Shown here: one piece after another, positions 27,012-36,355 of the stretch
How positions within the stretch are numbered: position 1 is the stretch's first letter
Layout of the letters: each line of letters starts with the position of its first letter
Assembly: GCA_934474025.1 (NCBI GenBank)
Contig: CAKSMF010000002.1
Coordinates: 186,001 to 250,000 of the forward strand
Length of the DNA: 64,000 nucleotides
Direction: 5' to 3'
Source of the DNA: an uncultured Ruminococcus sp.
GTDB taxonomy: Bacteria; Bacillota; Clostridia; Oscillospirales; Ruminococcaceae
The notes under the pieces: generated by a model
Seen by the model: the letters and a program-made list of their open reading frames with translations, nothing else
Told to the model about the DNA's origin: nothing
Database searches by the model: none
Position numbers and translations under genes: made by a program

Positions 27012-29606
27012 ATGCTAATATATGAAATTAAAAGTATTCCAGACCTAACATTAAGCAAATATCAGGTATTTGCAGATTCCGGAATAGACGGAATGTTACA
27101 AGCACAATTGCAATTTATAAAACAGTTATACAGAGTATCTTTGTTGGGTAAAATTCATATACACTTCATTTATGACTATGACCCTAAAAGAAAAGCAGGA
27201 CAAAAATTAAGCATATATATTATATTTTCAGGAAATGAATATGACCAAAGTTATTATTTGAAATTAAGAAAAATCGTAGATTCTTCAAGCATTTCAAAAT
27301 ATTTTCAGTTTCATGAAGTTCAGAACTTATCTTTTTCAAAGTTAAAATATTCTTCTGTGGCATTTTTACGAAAAAAGGAAAGAATTATTCAAACTGTTAT
27401 TGATAATGAAGAAAAATATTTTTATCTAATTCCAAACTGGGAAATGAATGAAAGTGCAAGATTATACAACATGATTCAGATGATGGAATCCTTTAACGAA
27501 AAATGTTGTTATCGTGTTGATTTATATACAGAAGAAGATTTAGAAGAACAAATTCATAGGAATTTTGAAAGACCACTTACATTTTTAAGAAACATATCCA
27601 ATAAAGAAAGTGGCGTAAGCATATTAAACGGAATGCAAAAAAATCAGCGTGACCCTAATGCAGATGAAACACTTCATCAATATGAAGACTGGATAAAAGC
27701 TGTTGACAGTTCTTGTGTATTTCGTTGTAGAATTTGTTCACTATCCAATGATGAACAGTATTGTCAATTATTATTGGATAGTATTATATCTGAATCCATT
27801 CAAAAAGGTAATGCGACTTTAGAGAAAAAACAAGGCAGTTTTACTGTATTTGATACTTTTAATGATATTCCAACAAATTATTGTTTAAAGGACACTCCTA
27901 AATCAATGCAAAATTGGGCGACTACATTTACAGCAGAAGAAATATCAGCATTTATAAGATTACCTGTTTTATATGACGGAGAAAACATTGAATTACCAAA
28001 AGAAACAGCATCAATTCAGGAAAATGAAGGTATTATTCTTGGTAGGGATAAAAATAATTATGATGTTGTAATTCCGCAAAAGTTACTTCCAAAGCATATG
28101 TTTGTATGTGGTGTTCCTGGTTCTGGTAAAACAAATACAATGCTTCATTTAGCTAATAGTTTATGGAATTATGAAGTTGACCAAAACGGAGTTAAACAAA
28201 AATTACATATTCCGTTTTTAATATTAGAGCCAGCAAAAAAAGAATACAGAGAATTAGCTCTTTTTGATATTCCTGAATTACTGATTTTTTCGCCGTCAGC
28301 GTGTACAAACTTTCCGATTAAGATTAATCCCTTTGAATTTCCAAAAGGATTAACCTTATCAGAACATATCAATAAACTTTGTCAAGTTTTTGAGGGAGCA
28401 TTTCCGATTGCACCCCCTGCACCATTTATATTAGACCGTGCTATTCAGACAATTTATGAAAATCATGGCTGGAATGTAACAGATATTAACACAGGAACAA
28501 AGCCTTATCCGCTAATGTCTGAACTGTATGACCAGTTTGAAAAAGAATTGCTTACTACTAATTATGATAGTGAGATTAGAGGAAATATTCGTTCTGTATT
28601 AGAAATGAGAATCGGAAGTTTACTTCGCAGAGAAATGAAAGAAATTTTTGATGTTCCTAAATCAACATTATCTCCAGAAGAATGGCTGACTAAACCTGTT
28701 ATTATTGAGTTGGAATCCCTCGGAGAAGCAACAGCTAACTTTGTAACATTATTGCTTTGTACTTTAATAAGAGAAACTCTAAAAGCAAATCCAATGGCAG
28801 ACAAGGAAAAACCTGTTCGTCATGTAATTTTTATTGAGGAAGCACATAATTTAATTGCACCTGAATCACAAGTGAAAGACGGTCAAGACTCAAATCCTAA
28901 AATCGCTGCCACTGCATTTATTGTTAAAATGTTGGCTGAAGTTCGTGCATTGCGTGAGGGAATTATTATAGCTGACCAATTGCCAACAGCAATGACACCA
29001 GAAGTTATTAAGAATACTAATATCAAACTTGTACATCGCTTGACATCACAAGATGACCGTGAACTTGTTGGCAGTACAATGTCCGCAAGCCCACTACAAA
29101 TGGAAAATATCGCTACTTATACAAGCGGACAAGCATTATTCACTTATGAAAAATTGCTTCGTCCATTTGAAATGCAAGTAAGTCTTGTAGAAGAACATGG
29201 AGAAAATACTCCTAATGACAATGAATTGTATGAAATAATGTTGAAAAAATCTGCTTTTTTTGAACTCTGCAAAAGAGAAGAAGAGGAAAAATGGACTTAT
29301 CTAAAAAAACAAGTTCAAAAATTGCATGAAATTGAAAAGAAATCAGTTCATCAATTAGCTAATTTTAATTTTATTGAAATGAATTATAAGGAGTTTGAAA
29401 AGAAAATAGAAACATTCTCCAAAATATTAGATACATTAAATGTTATGAAAAGGATATATAAATTTAAATGTACTACTGTTTCGGAAAAATTTATTCCAAA
29501 AGAAAAGAAAAATACAATGTTAGAAATTATTAATAATATTGGTTTAATATATGAGGAGAATATTTCAAAAATAGTTGTTATATGGAGGAATAGAAATGGC
29601 TTATAG
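27012..29606 (+). CDS. HerA/VirB4-like ATPase with novel N-terminal region
   Basis: An 864-residue protein. The first about 330 residues match no family I recognise. The C-terminal half is a HerA-type hexameric ATPase: Walker A CGVPGSGKTNTM near residue 367, PFLILEPAKKEYREL, Walker B HVIFIEEAHNLIAPE near residue 603, and the sensor region IIIADQLPTAMTPEVIKNTNIKLVHRL. Such ATPases move DNA or polypeptides in secretion, conjugation and defence systems. The start is ATG 27012 with AGGAG at the proper distance. No strong promoter lies between the inversion site (26921) and the gene. The next frame overlaps its end by 11 nt. Confidence 0.8.
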   Translation: MLIYEIKSIPDLTLSKYQVFADSGIDGMLQAQLQFIKQLYRVSLLGKIHIHFIYDYDPKRKAGQKLSIYIIFSGNEYDQSYYLKLRKIVDSSSISKYFQFHEVQNLSFSKLKYSSVAFLRKKERIIQTVIDNEEKYFYLIPNWEMNESARLYNMIQMMESFNEKCCYRVDLYTEEDLEEQIHRNFERPLTFLRNISNKESGVSILNGMQKNQRDPNADETLHQYEDWIKAVDSSCVFRCRICSLSNDEQYCQLLLDSIISESIQKGNATLEKKQGSFTVFDTFNDIPTNYCLKDTPKSMQNWATTFTAEEISAFIRLPVLYDGENIELPKETASIQENEGIILGRDKNNYDVVIPQKLLPKHMFVCGVPGSGKTNTMLHLANSLWNYEVDQNGVKQKLHIPFLILEPAKKEYRELALFDIPELLIFSPSACTNFPIKINPFEFPKGLTLSEHINKLCQVFEGAFPIAPPAPFILDRAIQTIYENHGWNVTDINTGTKPYPLMSELYDQFEKELLTTNYDSEIRGNIRSVLEMRIGSLLRREMKEIFDVPKSTLSPEEWLTKPVIIELESLGEATANFVTLLLCTLIRETLKANPMADKEKPVRHVIFIEEAHNLIAPESQVKDGQDSNPKIAATAFIVKMLAEVRALREGIIIADQLPTAMTPEVIKNTNIKLVHRLTSQDDRELVGSTMSASPLQMENIATYTSGQALFTYEKLLRPFEMQVSLVEEHGENTPNDNELYEIMLKKSAFFELCKREEEEKWTYLKKQVQKLHEIEKKSVHQLANFNFIEMNYKEFEKKIETFSKILDTLNVMKRIYKFKCTTVSEKFIPKEKKNTMLEIINNIGLIYEENISKIVVIWRNRNGL

Positions 29607-30078
29607 TATTGATAAATTGAAAGATAAACAAAATGATGTAAAACGAAATATTGAAACTAAAAAAGGAGAACTACATAAATTAGAAGACCGTAAAGAAGCA
29701 CTTGTAGAGTCAGGAATGGATATTCAAAATTCAAATATGGACGAAAAAAGTAAAAAAGTCATTATGGAACTAATAAATGAAGAATTAGATGAAAATTCTG
29801 AAAAAGGTGAAGAACTTGCTGATGATATGCAAGAGGATTTAGACGTATTAACTGAAATAAAAGATAACGTTGCAGAAATGAGAGAAAGTACAGAGCAAGA
29901 ACGGAAGAAATTAGAACAAAAGAAATCCATTTTAGATAAATTTGGTTCGAGTAAAAAAATTGATGATGCTATTTCAGAAATGAATGATAGCACTGTTCAA
30001 TTGGATTCTTTTAATCAAAGTTTATTAGAAGATGAGAAAGAACTGAATAATACCTCAAAAAAATTAAATAGTTTATGA
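29596..30078 (+). CDS. Coiled-coil protein (N-terminal part of a split gene?)
   Basis: 160 residues, almost wholly predicted coiled coil: MAYSIDKLKDKQNDVKRNIE, DVLTEIKDNVAEMRESTEQERKKLE. It has GGAGG before the ATG and overlaps the end of the ATPase gene. It ends at TGA 30076-30078. The following zinc-peptidase-like frame is in the same phase with only 15 nt between, suggesting one original gene of about 408 codons. Long N-terminal helical hairpins of this type are common in secreted Firmicute toxins, but that is only a resemblance. Confidence 0.7.
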   Translation: MAYSIDKLKDKQNDVKRNIETKKGELHKLEDRKEALVESGMDIQNSNMDEKSKKVIMELINEELDENSEKGEELADDMQEDLDVLTEIKDNVAEMRESTEQERKKLEQKKSILDKFGSSKKIDDAISEMNDSTVQLDSFNQSLLEDEKELNNTSKKLNSL

Positions 30079-30093
30079 ACTGAAATTCCAAAT

Positions 30094-30822
30094 GTGATTG
30101 AAATAAATTCTCATGCTTTTGAACGTGTGCCTTTGGAACGACACACTACTGTTATAGAAAGTTTTTCTAATGCACCAGTCCAAATTAAAGAAGTCATAAA
30201 TAAATATTGGGATTCGTTAAATGATGTTGAAGAACAAACTTTAGAATTTAATGAAGAAACAGGAGAATTAGAAAAAGTAGTTTCTAAATATTGCTCCAAC
30301 TTTAATGAGCGATATATAATTATGGACAGAAAAAAACAAAATGATGAGTTTGGAATTGTATTTCGTCATGAATATGGTCATTATATTGATGATATGATTG
30401 GACATTATTCCGAAAGCGAATCATTTAAAGAATCGTTTCAAATGGATAAGGAATTATTCAATAATGCAACTGACAAGGGAATTGAAAACATAAATAATAT
30501 GTTGTATGATTTGTCCGAAAATATTTCAGCATTTAAATCAAGATATGTTTCTGATATTATTTCCGCTCTAACAAACAATGACACTAAAATTAGAAAGGAA
30601 TACAACAAAAACTATATGGATTTCTTTGGGCATGAATGGGGTCAGTGCAAAGACGAACTTATGCAAAATGAGATATTTGCCAATATTTTCGCAATCTATA
30701 CAGAAAATAATTCTAATGTTCTTGAATTTACAGAAAAATGGTTTCCAAACCTTACACAGCAGTTCCAGATTGGCATAAGTAAAGTAATTGAATATAACAG
30801 AAAGGAGTTGATTAAAATATGA
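30094..30822 (+). CDS. HExxH zincin-like protein (C-terminal part of a split gene?)
   Basis: Up to 242 residues with the metallopeptidase motif FRHEYGHYIDDMIGH near residue 90 and a downstream acidic helix DELMQNEIFANIFAIY that could supply a third zinc ligand. The only in-frame start, GTG 30094, has no ribosome site, and the frame continues unbroken upstream to the TGA that ends the coiled-coil gene. It is therefore either the back half of a single protein interrupted by a nonsense codon, or translated by reinitiation. The next gene overlaps its stop (ATGA). Confidence 0.65.
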   Translation: MIEINSHAFERVPLERHTTVIESFSNAPVQIKEVINKYWDSLNDVEEQTLEFNEETGELEKVVSKYCSNFNERYIIMDRKKQNDEFGIVFRHEYGHYIDDMIGHYSESESFKESFQMDKELFNNATDKGIENINNMLYDLSENISAFKSRYVSDIISALTNNDTKIRKEYNKNYMDFFGHEWGQCKDELMQNEIFANIFAIYTENNSNVLEFTEKWFPNLTQQFQIGISKVIEYNRKELIKI

Positions 30823-31058
30823 TAATATTGCCAAAAGATTGTTTTTTTAACGAAAAACCTAATAGAATACGATTAGATGACATGACAGAGGAACAATGGA
30901 ATAAATGTTTATCTAAATATTACAAGAAGTACAAGGAAATATTCGGATATGTTCCTAATGAAAAAGATTATTATTGCACAAGAGAAATCTATGCAGAAGC
31001 ATTATTGAAAGCTTTAGAAGAAAAAAAGGATATTTCAGAATATTTAAAGAATAACTGA
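30819..31058 (+). CDS. 79-aa protein coupled to the zincin gene
   Basis: Starts in the ATGA of the zincin stop with AAAGGAG upstream. The sequence DDMTEEQWNKCLSKYYKKYKEIFGYVPNEKDYYCTR is rich in Lys, Glu and Tyr, with no membrane segment and no family I recognise. Tight coupling of a small soluble protein to a peptidase-like gene is the usual arrangement of immunity or antitoxin partners; this is inference. Confidence 0.6.
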   Translation: MIILPKDCFFNEKPNRIRLDDMTEEQWNKCLSKYYKKYKEIFGYVPNEKDYYCTREIYAEALLKALEEKKDISEYLKNN

Positions 31059-31103
31059 TATTTTTAAGGGATATAAAAAAATTTTTTCTACTTGGAGGAA
31101 TTT

Positions 31104-32957
31104 ATGAGAAAAATAAGAAATTTGATTGGCGGAGCACTTATTGGTGCATTGCTTGGGTATATATTTAAATTTTGCCAAAACATCTTTAGTGTTATTTCTG
31201 ATAGTCATGCACCCAATAATACATCAGTTATAATTCTTTCTATAACAGTAGCATTTATTGGACTTATTATAGGTATTTCTGATGATAAGGACGAAGCTAA
31301 ATGGAAACAACAAGAAGCTGAGAGACAACGACAAGAAGCTGAAAGACAACGACAATTAGAATTAGAAAGAATTGAAAGAGAACGAAAAAAAGCTTTTAAT
31401 AATTGGAAACAAACACTTGATAATAAATTCAGAGAAATAGAACATATGACCACTCAAGAACTTTTATCTACAGATATTTATAATAAAATTTTTAATGAGA
31501 TACCTATAGATGAAGACTATAGACAATATTATTATTCTGTTTTAAATAAACATCGAAATAAAATGATTAGTGATATCCAAGGCAAAATACAAAAAAATGC
31601 AAAGGGTCTATATTTTTCATTGGATAAAATGTATTTTCTGAAAGCATCTTATCAGAATGATAGTCGATTTGATTCAGCAATAAATAAAATTAAAGATTTC
31701 ATTAAGCAAGCTGAAGAATCCAAACCAAAATATTTAATAATTAGTAATTATGGAAATTGTAAATTGCCATTAGATAATCCACAAGAAATGGAATATATGG
31801 ATAATAATGCTGATAATATTATAAAAAAATTAGAATATGATTTGTCATGTTTTAGCAACAATAATAATGGATGTTTCGATGGAATTGTACAACATATGAA
31901 CAAAGACTTTATTTATAACGCATCTAAAGTTATGTGGCATTATGCTATAAAAAAACCTTTTAATGTCAATAAGTTTGAAGAAGCTCGTTATTTATATAAC
32001 AAATATACATCATTTGATTATTATGATGATTATAATTATTATGATGATGATTATGAACCTTCAGAATATAGTACTAAATATAAAATTGGAAAAGTAGAAG
32101 AAATATTAGCAGTTATTTATGTTAGAAAACAAATCGGAGGAGAAGGCACTGTACAGCAAGAAAGAAAATACATTGATTCTTGGACTGATGCGAAAATTGC
32201 AGAAGGAAATCGGACAGAATGCAGTATTTTTGCTTCTGGTCTTGCGTGGTTGGAATTGTATGATATTGAATTAAATGTTTTAAGAAAAATGGTGCAACAT
32301 AATTTACAGCTTTCACCTGGTTTGCAAGAGCGATTAAGCTTTTTAGAAAATGGAGGAACAACCTCAAATGTAAAAGTTTATGAAGTTGAACCACAAAGTA
32401 CATTTATATATGATAGTTCATCTGAAAACTGGAATCAAAATCAATTTGATACGTTCTTTAGAAAAGTAGGTATGAAAAAAATTATTCTTAATTATTCTCT
32501 ATCAATTTTCACTTGGAAAAAAACTATTCCACTTTTAAATAATAAAAACACATCTATGAATGTATTTTATAAGAAATTTCAAAGTATGGTAAATGATTTT
32601 AATGGAGAAGTAATTTGCACAAGAACCAAAGCACAGGCAATTAATTTAGATAATTTAAGTTATCCTGATACAGTTGTATTTCAGTTTACAAGTAAACGAA
32701 ATAAATGCTTATCTATGTTATTTGCGTGTGAAGAATTTGGTAAAAATCTTAATTTGACTATTATTACACTGTTTACACCTGATAACAATATAGATATAGA
32801 AAACTTACATAAATATGCCACAGTAATTAAAAGTAATATTTATGTAGATAGTTTTAGAGAAACTATATTACAAATTGTAGATGATGTAATTCAAGAAAAA
32901 AGAGAGATTTACGATGATAATAACAATTATTCTTCAGGTAAAAAATTTGTAGAATAA
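31104..32957 (+). CDS. Membrane-anchored coiled-coil protein, unknown function
   Basis: 617 residues. Two N-terminal membrane segments (IGGALIGALLGYIFKF and IILSITVAFIGLIIGI), a charged coiled coil with repeated EAERQRQ near residues 70-100, and a large soluble region. The C-terminal 170 residues (TVVFQFTSKRNKCLSMLFACEEFGKNLNLTII region) look globular, but I do not recognise the fold. GGAGG lies 5 nt before ATG 31104; the TTG four codons earlier is part of that site. It is the last gene before a terminator, so it probably belongs to the HerA-like operon and could anchor it at the membrane. Confidence 0.65.
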   Translation: MRKIRNLIGGALIGALLGYIFKFCQNIFSVISDSHAPNNTSVIILSITVAFIGLIIGISDDKDEAKWKQQEAERQRQEAERQRQLELERIERERKKAFNNWKQTLDNKFREIEHMTTQELLSTDIYNKIFNEIPIDEDYRQYYYSVLNKHRNKMISDIQGKIQKNAKGLYFSLDKMYFLKASYQNDSRFDSAINKIKDFIKQAEESKPKYLIISNYGNCKLPLDNPQEMEYMDNNADNIIKKLEYDLSCFSNNNNGCFDGIVQHMNKDFIYNASKVMWHYAIKKPFNVNKFEEARYLYNKYTSFDYYDDYNYYDDDYEPSEYSTKYKIGKVEEILAVIYVRKQIGGEGTVQQERKYIDSWTDAKIAEGNRTECSIFASGLAWLELYDIELNVLRKMVQHNLQLSPGLQERLSFLENGGTTSNVKVYEVEPQSTFIYDSSSENWNQNQFDTFFRKVGMKKIILNYSLSIFTWKKTIPLLNNKNTSMNVFYKKFQSMVNDFNGEVICTRTKAQAINLDNLSYPDTVVFQFTSKRNKCLSMLFACEEFGKNLNLTIITLFTPDNNIDIENLHKYATVIKSNIYVDSFRETILQIVDDVIQEKREIYDDNNNYSSGKKFVE

Positions 32958-32994
32958 AACTTTTTATCTTAACCCTAAAAATATAATATTCAAA

Positions 32995-33037
32995 GAATCC
33001 CCGTTTATGTTCTTTCAAAACATAATGGGGATTTTTT
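32995..33037 (+). terminator. Terminator of the HerA-like operon
   Basis: AATCCCC...TTATGT arm paired with ACATAA..GGGGATT, followed by six Ts. Confidence 0.85.
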
Positions 33038-33073
33038 GAACTATAGTAATTAAGGGATTAAGCTAAACTAAAC

Positions 33074-34205
33074 TCACATTTGTTCGTCCAGTTCTTCAAG
33101 ATGTTTAATTCTTAGGGTAATCCTTGGGTGACTTGCTGTCATTTTCTGAATAATATTACTGTTATCACCTAAAGAAATTTTTTCAAGCAAATATAAAGCT
33201 TCAATCATATCATCATATCCAATTGTTTCAATCCACAGGGCATTCTGTCCATGACCTCCCTGACTTATAATGTCATATTCAGTATATTATATTTTGAAGA
33301 ATCTGTCAAGCGGATTGATTTCATGTCAGTGGGAGATACCAATTTTTTCCGCTCCCACTGCCGTTTTACAATGTCCGCCGCTTAAAGAAGCGGGGGATTC
33401 AAAGTTTTGTTGAATAAGAAAATCTGTCAGCTTGAAATTCATTTCTTCTTTGATTGGAAGTTAATATTAACTGAAAACCAAAGTTCAGAATTAAAATAAT
33501 TATCTCAAACAATAATTGTAGTAATGCAAGAAAAAATGAAATTAGATCTTTTTTTCCTGCAAAAGCACTTTTCAGCCAATCTATAAAGAATAAACACGCT
33601 TTTATAAATAAGGCTATAACAGAAAATATACCATTACCAATAAGAACATATAAAGATGCTATTGTGTTTCCATATAGAATATGTGCTATTTCGTGAGCTA
33701 TAACAGCTTTTAGTTCATCTTCTGTAAATGTATTTATAGCACCTTTTGTAACTGCAACTGTGTGTCTGCCTAAAGCTATAGCATTAACTGTCATATTATC
33801 AATTACACAAATTTCTAAATGCGGTAACCGATTTTTATTATTTTTCTTTGCTGATATGCAAACTTCATCAAATAATGGTTTTAAATATTCTGTTTCTTTT
33901 TTTGTTTCTAAAGGTCTGACATGATTCAGAATCCTTAATAAATTCTCTCCTAATGGTGAAAATCCGATTATAAGCAAAATTATATAAACTAAAAATAATA
34001 AAAATGAATGCTTTACAAAAGATTTGCAAATGAAAAAGTAGAAAATCGTACAAATCAAATAAGCTGGATTGTGTTTCCAAAATTTCAGAAGAAAACGACA
34101 ACTTAGCCTTATTTGAGGTTTTAATTTAGATATAATCACTTCTTGCAATAGTTCTATAAATTTGTCCTTTAATACACTAATAAAATATATTATTTTATCT
34201 TTCAT
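33074..34205 (-). pseudogene. M48 (HtpX-like) zinc peptidase gene interrupted by a miniature element
   Basis: The intact part (33415-34205) encodes an integral membrane M48 peptidase: N-terminal membrane segments, HEIAH zinc motif (VIAHEIAHILYG), more membrane segments and the downstream Glu in NEFQADRFSY. The frame then runs into a 192-bp repeat and stops. Beyond it, 33074-33229 on the same strand encodes the missing tail (IGYDDMIEALYLLEK to MTASHPRITLRIKHLEELDE), a perfect M48 C-terminus. The gene follows the coupling ATPase by 12 nt. The truncated protein keeps all visible metal ligands, so residual activity is possible. Confidence 0.9.
33223..33414 (+). mobile_element. 192-bp miniature element, IS200/IS605-like, copy 1
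   Basis: Nearly identical (about two mismatches) to 43411-43602. It has subterminal hairpins: GGGCATTCTGTCC at the left, GTGGGAG...CTCCCAC in the middle, and CCGCTTAAAGAAGCGG before GGGGATTCAAAG at the right. Asymmetric ends with subterminal palindromes and this right-end sequence are typical of non-autonomous IS200/IS605-family elements. It has no coding capacity and must be moved in trans. It interrupts the M48 gene. Confidence 0.75.
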
Positions 34206-34217
34206 GAAAATAACCTC

Positions 34218-35615
34218 TTAAAATGGTTTATTTATACGGATTTTACTATGAAAATAATTGTCCCTTGAAAGAAAAATACCGTTTCCCGTTTGTAACTGTT
34301 TTATTGTGTCAGGGTGATATAAAAATTCCCTTACATTTCTTGCTGAACCTAAACCCGTTTGTGTTGTGTCGAATCCGTCTTGCTGTAATTGATAAGTTAC
34401 GTCCATTGTTGGCTTAGTTCCTAAGATATTAGCCCAGTTTTCAGAATTTACCGCACTATTCTGACGCAAAACAAGATAATTATTACAATTTTCAATAATT
34501 TGTTCTGTAAAATTTTCATCTTCCGCACTTGTAAGGTCTGATAAGCTTTGAGTTGCAAGAACACAAGTTACATTAGCACTTCTTGATTTATTTACAAGGT
34601 CAATAAGCGTTTTTGAAGCATATACATTAATTTCATCAAATATAAAGAATATACGATTTGAATTATTAAAATTTTGATTAATAGCTTTTTTGCTGTCAAT
34701 TAAAATCAATCTTCCAAATGCTGAAGATATTTCAGGATAAATAAGCGGATTCAAAATAAATAAAATAATTGCTTTTTCTTTTAATGCTGTTGTAATGTCA
34801 ATTCCAGTATCAGAAAAAATTTCACCTAATTCACTTTCAGCTATAGTTGAAAATCGTGCTATTGAATTTTCTGCGACTTTTCCAGAAGTTTTAGCAATTT
34901 CCAGATTCTCTAAGTGTTTTTCTTTTGTGATTATTTTCTTTTTGGCTAAGTACATAGAAAGTTGTGAAAAATGTTCCAGTTCCATATATTTCACGATAGT
35001 TTTAAATGAAAGTGTTACATTAGCTTTATTCAATAACAAAACTAATCGCTGTAAATATCGTTCAGCATTGACTTTGTAATGTTCTTCTGACCAGTCCGTC
35101 ATATTAATAAGCATATCTTTTGCAATGGTAGGAGAAGTTTTATAAAATGGATTATATGTATCGGATAATGACGGATTTGTTAAATTGATACAATAAATTT
35201 TCTTGTGATATTGATTGTTTAACTGTGTCAGGATATCTAAAATACTTCCTTTTCCTGTATCTCCTTTTCCGTCAACAATAAGCATTGGAAAATCCTTTTT
35301 CATGCAATTTTGTATATAGTTGCTTAATGCAATAGTTTTTCCGCTACCAGTTGTGCCACAAACAAAAATATGCTTTGCATTATCGGGTGAATAAATAGGT
35401 TTTCTTCCATTGAAACCTAACAAAACAGAATTTTTATCATTTAAATCTTTTTGTTTCACTTTTTTCTTTCCTTTCTTGTAGTCATTACCAAAATTGAAAA
35501 GTTTTCTCATTTGTATCTGATGTCTGATAGAATCAATTATCATTATTGTTGGAACAGTCAAAAGAATAAGTTCAATTGGAAATTTATACTTTATCAATCC
35601 GATTATAAATATCAT
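34218..35615 (-). CDS. TraD/VirD4-like coupling ATPase
   Basis: A 465-residue type IV coupling protein that would link DNA to a transfer channel. There is an N-terminal membrane segment (about residues 10-28), Walker A HIFVCGTTGSGKTIALSNY near residue 90, Walker B IFFIFDEINVY, and the TraG/TraD-type segment CVLATQSLSDLTSAE. It is smaller than full TraG proteins. It is co-transcribed with the M48 peptidase gene and lies downstream of a replication-relaxation protein, a set seen in clostridial mobilisable elements. Confidence 0.85.
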   Translation of the reverse strand: MIFIIGLIKYKFPIELILLTVPTIMIIDSIRHQIQMRKLFNFGNDYKKGKKKVKQKDLNDKNSVLLGFNGRKPIYSPDNAKHIFVCGTTGSGKTIALSNYIQNCMKKDFPMLIVDGKGDTGKGSILDILTQLNNQYHKKIYCINLTNPSLSDTYNPFYKTSPTIAKDMLINMTDWSEEHYKVNAERYLQRLVLLLNKANVTLSFKTIVKYMELEHFSQLSMYLAKKKIITKEKHLENLEIAKTSGKVAENSIARFSTIAESELGEIFSDTGIDITTALKEKAIILFILNPLIYPEISSAFGRLILIDSKKAINQNFNNSNRIFFIFDEINVYASKTLIDLVNKSRSANVTCVLATQSLSDLTSAEDENFTEQIIENCNNYLVLRQNSAVNSENWANILGTKPTMDVTYQLQQDGFDTTQTGLGSARNVREFLYHPDTIKQLQTGNGIFLSRDNYFHSKIRINKPF

Positions 35616-35710
35616 TTAATATCAAAAAAATCACCTCTCTAAAATTTTTTTTCATGGACGAGTTTTATATTTCTACAATATATGAAAAATAAACTATGTT
35701 TATGATATAA

Positions 35711-36355
35711 TTAATCTATTTTTTTAATATAGTCATTGATTTTTTGTAACGAACGTGCCTGAATATTGTCATATAATTTTTTACTTTCTTTCAGAACTTG
35801 TAAAATTGCCTTTTGAGAATCAGGAATTATCCATATTTGTACATCGTATTCCATGAAATTATTCCTGATAATATTCAAAAGACGACTTTTTGCCTTTAAT
35901 GTCAATTCTACTTCTACACAATAAGTCAGTTCATCTTTAGTAAAAATGAAATCTGGTCTGTGTTTGCGTACTCCGAAACCGTCTGACTGATGTAATTGTT
36001 TTTCTGATATAATATCCTGTAAAGACAATCCCTCTTTATTCATGAAATAAATTGCTGTATCTAAAACTGTTCTGTCATGTATAATCTGTTCTACTTTGAT
36101 TTTTTCTTTACCTGTTCCAACGTGTATTAATGATTTTCCTTTATTCGTCAGAAAGTAAACATATGGTACTCCGTATAGGAATTTTTTACGCTCTATGTAT
36201 TCGGAATCCGTTAAAATTTTCAATCTTCTGTCTGTGGCTCTCTGTCCTGAAAATCCAGCTAAAAATCTTATATGTTTACTTCCGCAAGCTTTCCACCTGT
36301 ATATCTCTCTTAAAATCAATTCGTCTCTCTCGGTAACTCTCAACTGTTCCACCAC
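35711..36355 (-). CDS. Replication-relaxation family protein
   Basis: A 214-residue protein with an N-terminal winged helix (VTERDELILREIYRWKACGSKHIRFLAGFSG) and a PD-(D/E)xK-like region (RPDFIFTKDELTYCVEVELTLKAKSRL) typical of the Replic_Relax family. These are found with plasmids and conjugative elements and are thought to act at the transfer or replication origin. It starts at GTG, at the edge of a long palindrome. Confidence 0.75.
   Translation of the reverse strand: MVEQLRVTERDELILREIYRWKACGSKHIRFLAGFSGQRATDRRLKILTDSEYIERKKFLYGVPYVYFLTNKGKSLIHVGTGKEKIKVEQIIHDRTVLDTAIYFMNKEGLSLQDIISEKQLHQSDGFGVRKHRPDFIFTKDELTYCVEVELTLKAKSRLLNIIRNNFMEYDVQIWIIPDSQKAILQVLKESKKLYDNIQARSLQKINDYIKKID

Noticed and set aside
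30094..30822. Assigning the HEYGH protein to a named toxin or ImmA/IrrE family
   Set aside because: Apart from the HExxH motif I see no family-specific residues, so only a zincin-like fold is claimed.
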